A stretch of 64,000 nt of DNA from Onchocerca lupi (lineage: Eukaryota > Nematoda > Chromadorea > Rhabditida > Onchocercidae). A model generated the notes under the pieces. It did not search any database. It was given only the letters and a program-made list of their open reading frames with translations, and was not told where the DNA came from. The stretch is taken from contig JAOVVO010000062.1 in the NCBI GenBank assembly GCA_028564675.1, forward strand, positions 1-64,000. Reading direction: 5' to 3'. Position numbers and translations under genes: made by a program. Shown one piece after another: positions 26,607 to 38,704 of the stretch (the first letter of the stretch is position 1; every line of letters begins with the position of its first letter).

Positions 26607-27060
26607 TAACAGCAACAAAGGAAAGAATAATCCAATGATCAATTTGCCTGGATATTCTCTGATAATTGTTTGTCACGAAGAATCAATCTTCATCAAAAAA
26701 ATCTTTCTCAACAGGATTTATCTCTGTCACATAAGACACAGAAAACCTCCTCACAACTATTGCTGACCTAGCCGAATCACAATAGCAAAATTAATCTCTA
26801 ATTCAACCAAACTTCAAATCAAAACTCTTTTTTTCGCCAGTGCTGGAAACATACATTTTCTCCTTTCTTTTTTTCCAATTAACCAAACTGATCTACAGCA
26901 ACGCGTGCATATAAAAACATGCGCATATTCGGATGCAAAACTGTGTCAAAATTTCAAAATAAAAGGTAAAAACTTCCAATATCTAAGATTTTAAATTAAT
27001 ATAGATAAGACGTTTAAGAACTTTCGGAGATTTAAGATATTGAACAAACGTACGTTTTAT

Positions 27061-28214
27061 TAAAATCCCATAGTAATCGATAATCAGAATATATAATACT
27101 TCATCGATTCATGTGCAATAATATCTTTTCAACTTGCATGAATTTCTTGTCGCAATATACTTTAAAATAATCTTGCGTCTAGACTATTTTTATGAAAATA
27201 GATTTGTCATTTTACGAAATTCAACCCTTATCCTGAATATATTGGAAATTATTTTTAGTAAATTTAAAATTAAATTCTTGTATATATTAAGGTAGTAAAA
27301 GGTAATAAATTGTTGCTGATAAAGAATACGTTAGTTTTTTTTTTTTTTTTTCAAATTCGATTGGTCATACCGTAATGAATCTTTTCGAAATAATTCCTGA
27401 TTACATGAAATACAAAAAATTTCCTTAAATTTTAACTATTGATAACTAAAGTTAATATTATTGCATAAGATCAAAATTATCAATTAGCATCAAACAAACA
27501 AATAACAATGTGAATCCTGTGATATCAAAATAATTTTTGAAAGAAAAATTCAATTAATAAAACTAGTTTTTTCGAATTTTTTCTTTTTCTTTTTTTTTTT
27601 TTTTTTTTAATAACAAATGTAGGAAAAAAAAGATGAATATGGTGAAAGTAGTAATCAAATTAATATTTCAATTTATTGATGGGCAGAACTTTCGGATTAA
27701 TATTAGCTTAATCAATAATGAGTGAATAATTAAGCAGCATATTTGTTATTATTACTTGCAAAACTTGACAAATATTTTAATATAAAAATAAAATATTGCT
27801 ATAATAAATCATTTTAGACTTATTTAATTGTATTAAATAAATAATTAATTGATAATAGTTCGAAAGGATATTAAGCTTTGAAATGAGAAAAAAATAGGTT
27901 CGATTTTATAATAAAGAATATTTTACTATATTAGAAAGTGAAAATGAATAGATTCAAATTTAAAATTTAATGTTGATGGAAAATTTAATAGGAAGATGAA
28001 AAATACAATTTAGGCTTTGATATTGTCATCCACAAAATATGTTTTAAGGTTAATATCGCAATAGAAAATAAGTTTTAAAGCTGATATTGGAGTGGAAAAA
28101 ATTTAAATTTACCATAAACATTAATTGTAAAAAATTCAAATTTAAGTATTTAAGAAGTAAAAGATCTCAAAACGAGAGAATTTTTTTTGTTCGATTGTTT
28201 ATACCACTGAGCAA
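27061..28214. other. Gene-free AT-rich spacer
   Basis: Poly-T tracts near 27330 and 27585 and otherwise unremarkable AT-rich DNA. No gene recognised. Confidence 0.5.
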
Positions 28215-28502
28215 TATCCTACATTTCATTCAGAGACTGGAATTTCAACTATCTCTGATGTTACCTGTCTCTGAGTGATAATATTTCTGAATGATATCTA
28301 TCTCTGACTGATACCTATCTTTGAGTGATAACATTTCTGAATGGTTCTTTCTTTGGGTGGAATTTATCTCTAAATTATACGTAACTTTGAGTGATAATAT
28401 TTCTGAATGGTATCTATCTCTGAGTGGCGCCTACTTTTAAATGGTACTAACTCCTTAATGATACCTATCTCTGAATGGTACTTACCTCTGATTGGTACCT
28501 TT
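28215..28502. repeat. Degenerate ~17-base minisatellite
   Basis: Around sixteen imperfect copies of a unit like TATCTCTGAATGGTACC / ATTTCTGAGTGATAA. Open frames over it on both strands are products of the repeat. Confidence 0.8.
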
Positions 28503-28979
28503 GAAAGTGAAATTCAGGCAAACTCAAAAGATACTGTAATATATTGGTCAAAGAGCCAAAATTATTTACAACCTTTTTATTCGAAACATTCTTCATCGGT
28601 AAAATAATTTTAGCAAGAGAAGTTTTTGTTCGATCTATTATTACGAGCAATTTGCAAATAAAAATAGACAAACGGACAAATGTATGAACAGATAGGCACG
28701 CACAAATACAAATGTCTCCCATAGGACCAAGACTAGACCACCCATTACCAGAAGAGCGGATGGAATTTAAAATTTTTTGAAATTTAAATTAGTGTTAGAG
28801 TCTTAAAACGAATCAGCTAGTACCGTACCGTGGAAAAACGCTAGGGTGGAAGAGTTGTCGGGACAGCGGGAAATTTAATATCAAAAAAGTTTGAGCAAAT
28901 TGATGAGATAGGTGTCCTAATTTGGGATAATAGAATCAATTACATAGTTAATTACTTGATTATTTTCCAAACCAATAAA

Positions 28980-29400
28980 GATTAGTTAATTTTTCTCATC
29001 ATTTATCTGATATATTCAATCTCTATATGGAAATATATCATTCATATTTTGATTAAATAAAATATTCAACTTTAATCTCTTTTATTTACACAATTATTTA
29101 CTTATCTATCTAGCCGTACCCGCTTTATCTATCCATTTATTTACTTATTCATTCATTTATCCCTTAATTTTTAACTAATTATCAAATATCATTCATACTT
29201 CCATTATATAAAGTATTAACTTTCATTGGATAAGATATTTAACTTCCCCTTAATTTTACATGCCTCACCCATTTATTTATCTCTTAATTTTTAACTAATT
29301 ATTGAATATCATTCATATTTCCATTAAATAAGGTGTCTAATTTTACCCGTCTTACCCATTTATTTACTTAATCATTTAATTATTCTTTAATTTTGTTCAA
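28980..29400. repeat. Tandem ~125-base repeat, three copies
   Basis: Blocks containing 'ttaatttttaactaattat', 'atatcattcatatttccatt' and 'cccatttatttact' recur at about 28980, 29140 and 29270. The first copy is the most diverged. Confidence 0.7.
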
Positions 29401-30239
29401 TAATCAAATAATAATCGAACAGAACCAAAGGACAAATAAATGGTTAAGTTATGCTTTGCTTTGTTTGTAGTTTAAAAATTTTGAAAAAAAAATTCGTGCA
29501 TAAAAAAGTTGAACGATATTCCATGACCCAAATTAACTTCAAACTTTCATGCAGAAAAATTTTGCAAATTGATCATTAAAATTTCATCTTAAAATATTAA
29601 AAATTCCATCCGAATTAATTCGATTATTGGTAGAATCAAGTTTAGAAAAATTTTTTTATTAGTATTAGCCTTTTATTTCTGGAGTATTTCCTCAAAAAAA
29701 AAAAAGATTATTTTTTTGTCTTATTGGGTGACAAAAATGATAAATCTTAGGTTAATAAGATTTTTGTGAAATAACTTTTTCAATTATTATTTATCTCAAA
29801 TATTACCCATTTTAATTATAATTATAATAATTATTATTATTCAAAGCTACCCTAAGATTATCAATTTCTTTCCCAATAATAATATTTTTTTTAAGTAATA
29901 ATTTTATTGAATCTATTATTTTTTACCTTTCCTAGTTTATTCATTTGATATATCATTTTTCACTCTTTAGCATTTGGTTGAATTTCATTTCAAAATTCAC
30001 TATTCCCACCCCTTTTTTCTCCTGGTCTAAAACTACCATCCTCTTCCTATCGATCATTTTCAATCGATCATTTCAAATGATGCTTCCATCAACTAACTGT
30101 CTTCTTTGGTCATTTCGAATAGCGCGCTAAGCGAAACAATTAATTTGTTCGAATCTTCTGGACATAAACCATTCCATTTTCCCCAAAAATCTTTTCCAGG
30201 TGAAATGGAACGGCGAGTAAAGTTTTCGAAGCTATTAAA
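29401..30239. other. Gene-free AT-rich spacer
   Basis: One plus-strand open frame at 29945-30130 lacks any recognisable family and splice context. Nothing else identified. Confidence 0.45.
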
Positions 30240-30410
30240 AAAGGTATTTTAGGAAAAAGTTAATATTAAGAAGAAAGAAAAAATATCTTAAGGAAAAATT
30301 AATTATTAATAGGAAAAAAAGTTAGCTGGTGTGTGAAAAAAAAGTATCTTGGAAAAAAGTCAACTGTTAAGAGAAAGAAAATATCTCTTAGTGAAAAGTG
30401 AGCTATTAGA

Positions 30411-30448
<38 letters not shown>

Positions 30449-30515
30449 AGAAGCTATCTTAAGGAAAAGTTAGCTGTTAAGAGAATAAAAAAATATCTTA
30501 AGGAAAAATTATTAT
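30240..30515. repeat. Degenerate ~55-base tandem repeat interrupted by poly-A
   Basis: About five copies of 'tatcttaaggaaaaagttag' plus 'ctgttaagagaaagaaaaa' with length variation. One copy carries a poly-A run of more than 30 bases (about 30413-30446). Confidence 0.7.
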
Positions 30516-31447
30516 TGTGAGTTTTGGAACTTTCAATATATATCATTAAATCTAATATATTGCAATCAAGTGAATGATATAATTTTTTATTTAAATTTCT
30601 TATATTTCATAAAACTTTTAGATTTTTACTATGAAACTAACTCATCGCAATATTTTTCATATCAGTGATCGTTTCCATAAATTTATGATTTAGTAGGTGT
30701 TGGAGATTCTAAAAAAAAAAAAATTTGGACAATTGGTATGCAACATTTTCCTATCTTGATATTGATATTCTTGGCTCAAATTCAAGAATGTTTAGAAGTA
30801 GAATAAATTAATTTTTAACATGATTGGTAGTAAAATTATTGATTTTTGGTTTCTTTTTTCGTCATTACATGGATCTTAAGAAAACGCAGAAATTAAGGAA
30901 AGGATAAAACTTGGAAATTATGTAAATATTATTTATTTAAAAGATTCAAATTTATTCGAAACATTTGAATTAATGAATAATCGATTGTAATTTCCAGGTG
31001 TAAACGTGTAAGCCTAGTGATATTGTTGATCGGAAACAGAATATATGATTTCATTTGCCAATTTTTAGAAACATCCTTCAATCTTTTTTCGAAATTTCAC
31101 TTATGCAAGAAAAGTTAATCTTAAATATTTCAGACTAGGAGGGCTAACTCTACTGAATTTTATTACTAACACTGATTCCAGCTTTCTCTTGGAATATTAG
31201 TCATCGGGTGGTTTCTAGGTAAATTTTTTCGGTTTGGAAAAATTAAATGATTTAATGTTGCTTTAGGTTATCAACATTGTTAATAATTTATAATTTACGA
31301 ATACGAAAATTTCATTTGATATTTCGTTAATCTATTTTAAAATTTCTTCTTTTATACAAGAGAAGAGAAAGAGATAGAGAAAATATCGAATAGTTTTCCA
31401 AAGAAATCTGATAATTCGAAGTTAATTTTTTTTCAGGGTATATCGAA

Positions 31448-33687
31448 ATGATTCCTGCTAATTCTAAACGGAATATTAACCCGACCTATAGTGATATTAA
31501 AAATGTGATGCCGAAAAAAAATAAACGTACCGGATTAGCTGATTTGAGCAATGTAAGTTTGGCAATCGTACTATAAAAGATCTTCGCTTCATTTCTGTTT
31601 CATATCTAATTTCATGTGTTTTAGGCTATCAGTACAACCTTGCATATTAGTTCAAAAACCGGCGAAAATATTGAAAAACCCAATAAGGTGCAACCTGTTA
31701 TACGAGCGAAATCTGAAGAACGGAAATCCATACGGTATATTTAACTATTTGATAATGTTGTCAATTGATAAGTCTCATATATTAATCTATATTATTGGTG
31801 TCAGTTTCGGTTAGTGTTAGAAAATAAAATTGATTAACTACCGAATACCAATGCCAACAGTACAGATTCATATATGGGACTCATAAACTAATTACGATTA
31901 ACTGTCAGTAGGATTTAAGATCTTATTTTAAGATAATGAATTCTTTTCAAATCATTTCAGTATCAGTGAGACGAAGTATGAAGCCGATTTGGAATCTTCC
32001 AGACATTTGGATCTAACGGTGGGTATCAACAAATATTAATTCTTTGATAGAAATTTTTGAAAATTAAATTAATATCGATAACAGCTATAAAAAAATAACG
32101 CACAGAAATGAAATTCTGATAACTTCAGATTTGGATGGACCCATGTCCGGAATTTGATTATGATGCTAAAAATTATGGAGATCCTTTTCAAGTTCCTGAA
32201 TATGCAATGGACATCTTTAATTACTATCATTATCGGGAGGTAGTTTTTTTCCTTTCTATTTTTCAAAATCTTCATTTCTGACACATCGTTTCATAGAGTA
32301 TCATGTTTTGCAGAGCTCTGCGTACTTATACATGTTTACGTGGTGTGTATAGTTACGTTAAAATTTTAATGTAGTTATTAGATTAAAAATTTCAAGTATT
32401 TTTTTTTTCAGATAAACTTTCGTCCTTTTGATTATCTAAACAGACATCCACAATTGAAGAAAATCCGTCGTGCAAAAGTTATTGATTGGTTTGTACGATG
32501 TCAGGAAGATTTTGAGGTCAATCACGAAGTGCTATATCATGCAGTCAAATTGTTTGATCTTTACCTGTGTGTCACTAAGAATATGGACCAGTTTGACTAC
32601 ATCGGAGCAGCTTCAATGATTGTTGCAGCGAAAGTTGATGTATGTTGACGAATAATTTCCTTTTTTCTACTTTTTAATTTATCAACAATTTACATATTCT
32701 CAAATACTAAATCTAACTTAAGTTTGCTTTTGATAAGTTAATAGAAATTGAAGTTATCATTTTATGTGATTTATATTAAGTTTTGTAGTGTTTTAAATTT
32801 AACCAATCTTTCACTGCTATCATAGTATCATTGCAAAAAAAATTTTTTCTTATTATTGACTTCTAATTTCAGCAGCAAGGTCCTCCTCTTCCGGATGATT
32901 TTATAAATCTTCCTATTGCTCAGAGGACCAAAGTAATCAACAGTTACGAACGGAAAATCTTGATTGCACTCAACTGCGATATCAATTTTCCGCTTTCATA
33001 CCGTTTTTTGCGACGTTACTCTCGTGCTGGAGGTATGGACATGCCAACACTCACAATGGCACGTTATGTGCTGGAAACATCGCTTCTTTTCTACGAATTT
33101 ATCAGCGTTCCGGATAGTTTAATGGCTGCCGCAGCTTTACTTCTTTCTATGAGGATGTTAAGAGTTGGAGATTGGGTATGATAGTTTTATCTTCCCATGT
33201 TGCACGGCTAAATTTCACATCTCAATTTAAATCGGAATATTCAAAAATATTGATTTTTATAAAGATCATTTTAAGTTGATTGTATTTTTAGACGACAAAG
33301 CTAATTAAATATTCGGGTTATAAACTGGAGCATGTAGAACCGCTCATGTGGCGTTTAAATCATATGATGAAGATGCGTTCGAAAGTCTATCCAGCATGCA
33401 TAAGTATAGAAGAAAAATACAGCCATCCGTAAGTGTATATTTCACGAATTTCACTTTATAATAGAGTTAGTAAAGAATGAATGAATGAGATATTCAAGAC
33501 TTCCTTAATACTTCATTATCTTGCAAAAGTGACTATTCACTGCTGTAGTGACATAGATTCTGATGGAATATTTTTCAGAATCTTCTATAATGTTGCCGAT
33601 GTACAACTACTTCCGGACAAGCGCCCACGTAATGAACCAGTTGGACCACCTGTAGGCCTTGGTTTCGCAACTGTAGAAGTTGTTTGA
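31448..33687 (+). CDS. cyb-3: Cyclin B3-type mitotic cyclin, copy A
   Basis: Eight exons: 31448-31552, 31625-31734, 31967-32018, 32129-32239, 32412-32639, 32873-33175, 33292-33428 and 33579-33687. They join in phase to 384 residues, almost exactly the length of C. elegans CYB-3. It is a cyclin that activates CDK1 for mitosis and meiosis. A destruction box RTGLADLSN (27-35, RxxLxxxxN) marks it for APC/C degradation. The linker carries CPEFDYD and a YAMDIFNYY cyclin entry motif. The first cyclin fold has RRAKVIDWFVRCQEDFEVNHE, close to the B3-specific ENFELNHETLY pattern, and the second contains TLTMARYVLE and MAAAALLLSMRML. A polypyrimidine tract and AG lie just before the start exon. Conserved Lys/Asp contacts to CDK appear present. 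B3 rather than B1/B2 is judged from the fold signature and length. Confidence 0.88.
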
Positions 33688-33866
33688 GGCATTTTAACTG
33701 GCTAAGGCAGGTATAGGTAGGAAAAGGAAAGAAGGACTCCGAGAGATAGTAAAATAGAAGATGAACTTATCTGTTCACCTCTTCACATAGTTATAATTAT
33801 TCCGGAATATGTCACCAAAATCTAGAAATGAACCAAAGTACGTAATTATTGATGAAAAGAGAAAGA

Positions 33867-33872
33867 AATAAA
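33867..33872 (+). terminator. Candidate poly(A) signal, cyclin copy A
   Basis: AATAAA 180 bases after the stop. The same hexamer in the same context is kept in copy B at 48105. Confidence 0.55.
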
Positions 33873-34013
33873 GACAAAGAATATCACAGTTTTAGACAAG
33901 TCTGTCAAATGATCGTTTGCGATGAAAATTTAAATTGATCTTAAACAAAGTAAGAAATAAATGGCAATATTTTTGCTTGTTGATAAAATGGTTTAATTCA
34001 TTTCTGGATTTTG

Positions 34014-34549
34014 AGATATGTTTCAGAATATTTATTCCTGCCAATTATCCTTTATTTAGTTGCCTCTGCTTCAATTTTTATCCAATATTATTTTTTCTAT
34101 ATTTTGTTGCACTGTAAATGCATTTATAGCACTTGTAACAAATTATTATATTCTTACATCTCTTTTTATTACTAGAATTCTAATGTGTCAAACATTATGT
34201 CTTTCTTTTGATTCTCAAAAAAAAAAAAAAAAAAAAAAAAGAAAAAGAAAAGAAAATCCCCCAATTATTAAATCGTAGAATTCAATAAAATAAAGCGTTG
34301 TTAGTATATTACACTTGACATTTGCAATTTGACTTGAATTTGAATCTCTACTCCCTTTTTCTGCTTTGATTGACTTGCTATATATCTTTAGATGAATTAT
34401 TTTTCCAAAACAACTTCATGGATATTACCAATCAAATGGGAGCTAACAAATACAGAATATATGATATACATAAAGTATATTACAAAACAGAAGTGATGAT
34501 CTCTTCAAGTGAAATTATGGAGTTAAAACTTCTACAACTTCAGAATATT
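34014..34549. other. Intergenic between convergent cyclin copy A and COSA-1-like gene
   Basis: AT-rich with a ~22-base poly-A run near 34219-34240. Plus-strand frames here overlap the last exon of the opposite gene and are not supported. Confidence 0.5.
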
Positions 34550-37500
34550 TCAAATTTGAATATTGTTAGTGGTGACAGTAGATCCTTGTTGACTAATGAT
34601 GCATTCGATTATGGCGACACTCATGTCTGTTATATCAGCTAATGGAATATTGCTTAGTCGGTGTAATTCGTTTGTGACCTGAAGAAATTGACTAGGATTT
34701 TGATTACTTAGATGCAAGGCAATTGATTTCAAAAAAGTTCGTGGAACTATTTCTTTCCGGAATTTTATAAAAATTGGCAGTTTACTTCATCAGCAGCCTG
34801 CATTCCATCGACACAACAAGCAGCAGTTACGATCACTCCACACGCTAACAAAAACCAGTCCGCTTGCACGCGACACATTTGTTCACTAAAATTATGAAAA
34901 TTTTAATTGGTATTCATCCGTTATCGGAATTTTGTTCGAGATGATAAATAAGAAACCGATATTTGAAATGCCATTGCAAAATAACGACCAGACCACTCTG
35001 TTGCTGTTTCAGACCTCAACTGGTGTTTTATTAATCCATAAATTAAGGATAACTTTTCTGATAATTTAGTCGGAATTTCCTCAAAAATTTTATACTCTTC
35101 AATATCATCTAATTATTACAACTCCTAAGCTTCGGTATATGCTCGAGTTACTTCTTTTTTATAATAAGATTTAAAGTTGACTTGGAAGAAGTTCCATGAA
35201 AAATTGTAAACTTCAGATATTATGTGAATAAAGGTCCTTCCTATTGTTTTTTCTTCTTATTGTCATAAAGAGCAGTTAATGGAAAGAGCATCGAAATAAT
35301 TTTGAAGAAGAACCGTGTGACAATGTTTGCCGATGGACCCATTACATTAACCATCATCCTTTTGTACACATCGTTCCAGTGAATGAAAACACAATCCAAC
35401 ACCAGCAAGATATATTGCCAATAATTACCTCCTTCAACATTATGTTCCCATTTCGTCTCTGAAATTATGCAAATTATTAGTATTATCTGGACTATCCTGT
35501 CAATCCATATAATATACACAATTAGGAAAATTCTCATTATCCACAATTATAATTTTTGAGTAATTTTTAATCCATTTAGTGATCAACCTCTTTCAGGAAT
35601 ATTTTTCGTTTCTTACTGAGATACCGAATAGAATAGTAGAGATAATATGATTAATGCGATTATTTAATTATTAAATTTTCATAACTTAAAAAATCTAGCA
35701 AATTTCAAATTTTTAAAAATTTCAAATTCCGAACTTACTAAGAATTTTAAACAATGATTCGATATAAACGAGTGGGGTGCAATGATAAGCAGGTTCCCAA
35801 TCAATCATCGATAAAACGCGTAATTCAGATCGTACAACAGATTCTTCTGTATAAGCAAATCCCAAAGTTTTCAGACATAATTTTACAGTTCTGATTGACA
35901 AACTCTATAAAAAATGAATGCACTATCGACAACTCAAATAAAAAGCGTTTCTTTCTGTTCCTGATCTGTATAATTTCATATAAGCGACTTGCTAAGTCTA
36001 TCAGAAAACTGGAATTGACGTCATCTTTAGATAAATAGCTTTTTCTATTTGAAAAGCCACAAATTATCACAACAGCAATACATAAGCTGAACGTAAATAA
36101 GTTATGGTGATGAAACTCGGTCCTATTATTAGAACTTCAAAACAACCCTTTCAGAATTCTCCAATCTAATATGATTCGAGGGGTTTATGCATTCAAAAGT
36201 ATTGGCTTTTCGAAAAATTATGATTACTTTCCGATTTCGATTTTTTGAAAGGCGTAACGCGATGAAGCTATTTTGCCTACCAGCATGTGTAATAAGTCTA
36301 ACCATTCATAACTATATAGAGGATGTAAAGGAATTTTCTCTTTTAATGTTTCGAATTTTAAAAGTGGAATTCATCAAATAAACTTACATCATGATAGCTG
36401 TGCATTTTGGAGGCAATTTGAATTGCTGAAAGCATTCGTAGCGTCGTTTGACGGGATAACGTTGCTTCAATACGATTCCATTCCTGATATTTCTTCCGAT
36501 CGGATTGTTTCGAGTTGTACACACTTTCATGCAAGCGACTAACTAATTGTACCATAAAACTATAATTGACTTTTTCAGACAAATAGCTCAAGTATTTTCC
36601 AGTAATATATAATTTAACTTAAAGGGAATAACTAGAGAAGAATCAAATTATTTCATTTCATTAATATAATTAACGATAAGCAAAGCTGCTGTTAAAAACG
36701 AATTGCCACTAAAAAAGGTAGAAATCTAGTAATCTTCAAATTTAATCTACAAATATTCTGTTTCTTTCTCATTCATAAACGTAAGATAGTCAGAAGAATA
36801 TATCAAATTTTTTGCTTACTTGTCAAATATTAACAATGCACTGTATTTCACTTCCTGTGGTAGACGAAGTCTTGTACAAGCAGTAAAAATATATTCAGCA
36901 GAGCGAGATGTATGGAAAACATGATTCCATTCATTCTGCAAATCATAAAAATTAATCGCATGAAAATAAGTTGAGGATTTCAAATCATCATAAATGATAT
37001 AACAGGATTTCACGTGAAAATTTCGATTAATCTTTCATCAGTCATATTCGATTTCAACTTCATGATTCTTAGCTTAGATTAGTAATATCGAGAAAAGTGT
37101 GCAGCACATCAATTGTTTTGATGGATTATAAAACTGATCATTTATTTATTTAATTTCTAATAAATAATCAGTTAATTGACAAATCAGAAAATTACAGCAT
37201 CACTGATTCGCCGACTATTTTCGGCAGCAAGTACACTAAGCCAATCATTGTACATATCTGGTGGAAGACAAGCAGTTTTATCCAGGAAATCTGGATCCAT
37301 TATTCGGAAAGCCTAAAATATTCCTGAGCATATATGATGAAATATATATATCAGATTTCATCAACGAATACTTAGTATCACTGTATATTTGTAATAAAAA
37401 CGATGTTAATAATCATCCAAAATTTATAAAAAATTTTAAAATATCCAAGCTAAATTTAAAAATTTCTAAAATTTATAAAAAAAAACCCGTCAAATCATCC

Positions 37501-37594
37501 TTTTTCATATTTTATCCATAATAAATTTTAATATTTTTCATACCTGATCAGTTTCGGTGTCATCATTGCTCTTTTCTTCTTCTGGTTCTGTCAT
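34550..37594 (-). CDS. cosa-1: CNTD1/COSA-1-like meiotic crossover cyclin
   Basis: Eight exons: 37594-37544, 37312-37196, 36935-36820, 36559-36388, 35904-35739, 35458-35314, 34885-34786 and 34678-34550. They join in phase to 331 residues, versus about 330 in human CNTD1. COSA-1/CNTD1 marks and promotes designated meiotic crossovers in nematodes and mammals; that role is inferred from homology. After an acidic start, the cyclin-like fold shows SAEYIFTACTRL, FDNFMVQLVSRLHES, a WNRIE..LSRQTTLRMLSAIQIASK block matching the CNTD1 helix 3 region, LKTLGFAYTEESVVRSEL, and a second half ending RLSNIPLADITDMSVAII, matching the CNTD1 C-terminal helix. No CDK-binding activity is implied. The exon 6 donor (35314 side) is a weak GTTCTT, chosen because only it keeps phase and family length. 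An acceptor at 37652 lies upstream of the ATG. Confidence 0.82.
35941..36045 (-). pseudogene. Intronic relic copy of COSA-1-like exon 4 start
   Basis: In the intron between exons 4 and 5, the minus strand reads SYLSKDDVNSSFLIDLASRLYE, paralleling SYLSEKVNY/SFMVQLVSRLHES across the genuine intron-exon 4 boundary. The similarity covers the end of the preceding intron, the 3' splice AG and about the first 70 bases of the exon, after which no GT donor at the homologous place is seen. Either a dead exon duplication or a rarely used alternative exon. Confidence 0.6.
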
Positions 37595-38704
37595 AATATC
37601 AAATTTTTGATAAGATATAATGTGTAAAATTTTCAAACAAATTTGGCAAAACTGAAAAAAAAAATTGTTTAAAATTAAAATTTTTAAGTTTTTTAAACAA
37701 AAGAATTTTCTGAATATAAACAGATTAAAATCAGTAATATTAAAACAGAACGAGAAAAAGATCATTTCATTTCAAAGGTTAAAGGCCAAAGAAGAATAAT
37801 ATCCGTAACCGAATATAACATGTTTTCCGGAAATTTGCACGCATTAGCTAATCTCCTTTACAGTCATAAATATTTGTTTATATAGCACTAATATCATCCC
37901 TCACTTATGTATAAATGTGTGTACGTGCGTTTTATGCAATATGTACGTGCATACAGCCATTATCCATTTTTGGAATGGATGAGATGCGTGTTTTTTTTAG
38001 GTTAACAATTTGCTTCATTATTGTTGGGTAGGTGGAAGGTACATGATTTTACGCGAAGGGAATGTTATTTGCTTATGTATTTTATGAAGGTCATGTGAAT
38101 CATTACGTGGGGATCAGATATTTGTTTTCATGAAGGTCACGTGCATTACGTGAGGATCAAATATTTACTTATTTATGCGTGCTTATTTTATCTTAAGCTT
38201 TGAATTATTTTAGTAATAAATTTTTGCTTATATGTTTATGTTCGCTAACACATATTAATTGTGTATAATAAGAAGATATAAGCAATAAATTTTGTTGAAT
38301 TATTTGCTTCAAAATTTAATAAAGCAAAATGCAACTTTAATATTATTATTTACCATTTCGTCTCCATTGCTTCTTAGTCGCTCTTTCGACTTAGATTTTT
38401 TTTTTCTAAAATAAGTATTAAATTTGTATAGATTTCTTTATAATAATGTATTTATCTTATACTTTTATCAAAATTAATTTACATATAATTTATGCTTTTG
38501 TGTGAAACAGCATGTTAAATACGGAAGCATAACCAAAGTATATTTTGAGGTATAATTTTTACAATAGAACTAATTCAACGCATATATGAGATATGATTAT
38601 TACTAAAGAATTGAAATCTGAACGTCGTTTTCAAGATCAATAGAATTGTTGAAAATGAAACAGAATAAGTGATTAGTCTTCCTCTTTCATCACTTTAGAT
38701 TTCC
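37595..38704. promoter_or_regulatory. Shared divergent upstream region (COSA-1-like / tetraspan gene)
   Basis: 1.1 kb between two genes transcribed away from each other, so both promoters must lie here or nearby. It contains a less AT-rich block at 37880-38170 with a ~38-41-base direct repeat (38084-38124 and 38130-38167). A CACGTG E-box at 38138-38143 lies in the second copy, and related CATGTG/TACGTG variants lie in both. Candidate 3' splice sites near each ATG suggest trans-splicing. Regulatory function is inferred from position only. Confidence 0.45.
38084..38167. repeat. Two-copy direct repeat with E-box
   Basis: 'atgaaggtca.gtg' plus 'cattacgtg.ggatca.ata' occurs twice, separated by five bases. 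Confidence 0.8.

Larger units (their letters stand above)
24428..27060 (+). mobile_element. Decayed Helitron, 5' end plus broken coding region
   Basis: It starts at TCTATATAAATAAAAATG with TC at the terminus and A before it, as in Helitrons. The 5' leader is shared with fragments at 4.7, 19.0, 43.6 and 44.6-45.1 kb. From about 25900 the sequence encodes remnants of the N-terminal region typical of Helitron Rep/helicase proteins (see 25901-26606). The Rep HUH motif and the helicase were not found, so the element is truncated. The 3' boundary is uncertain; I set it where similarity to other copies fades. Confidence 0.6.
30923..34013 (+). repeat. Segmental duplication, copy A (cyclin B3 unit)
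   Basis: Homologous along its whole length to 45361-48251, including 5' flank, all eight exons, introns and 3' UTR. The 5' boundary is near 'aatattatttatttaaaag', the 3' boundary near 'ttcatttctggattt'. Same orientation, about 14.3 kb apart. Confidence 0.9.

Noticed and set aside
28087..28722. Plus- and minus-strand frames of 60-85 codons
   Set aside because: They run through the 17-base minisatellite.
30413..30446. Long poly-A as a retroposed 3' end
   Set aside because: It sits inside a tandem repeat and has no upstream gene-like sequence or target-site duplication; likely simple expansion.
31614..31814. Plus-strand frame in the cyclin gene (and its twin at 46044-46298)
   Set aside because: Alternative frame across cyclin exon 2 and its introns. 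Only the frame joining exons 1 and 3 gives the cyclin protein.
34370..34642. 90-codon plus-strand frame
   Set aside because: Antisense to the last COSA-1-like exon, with no recognisable protein.
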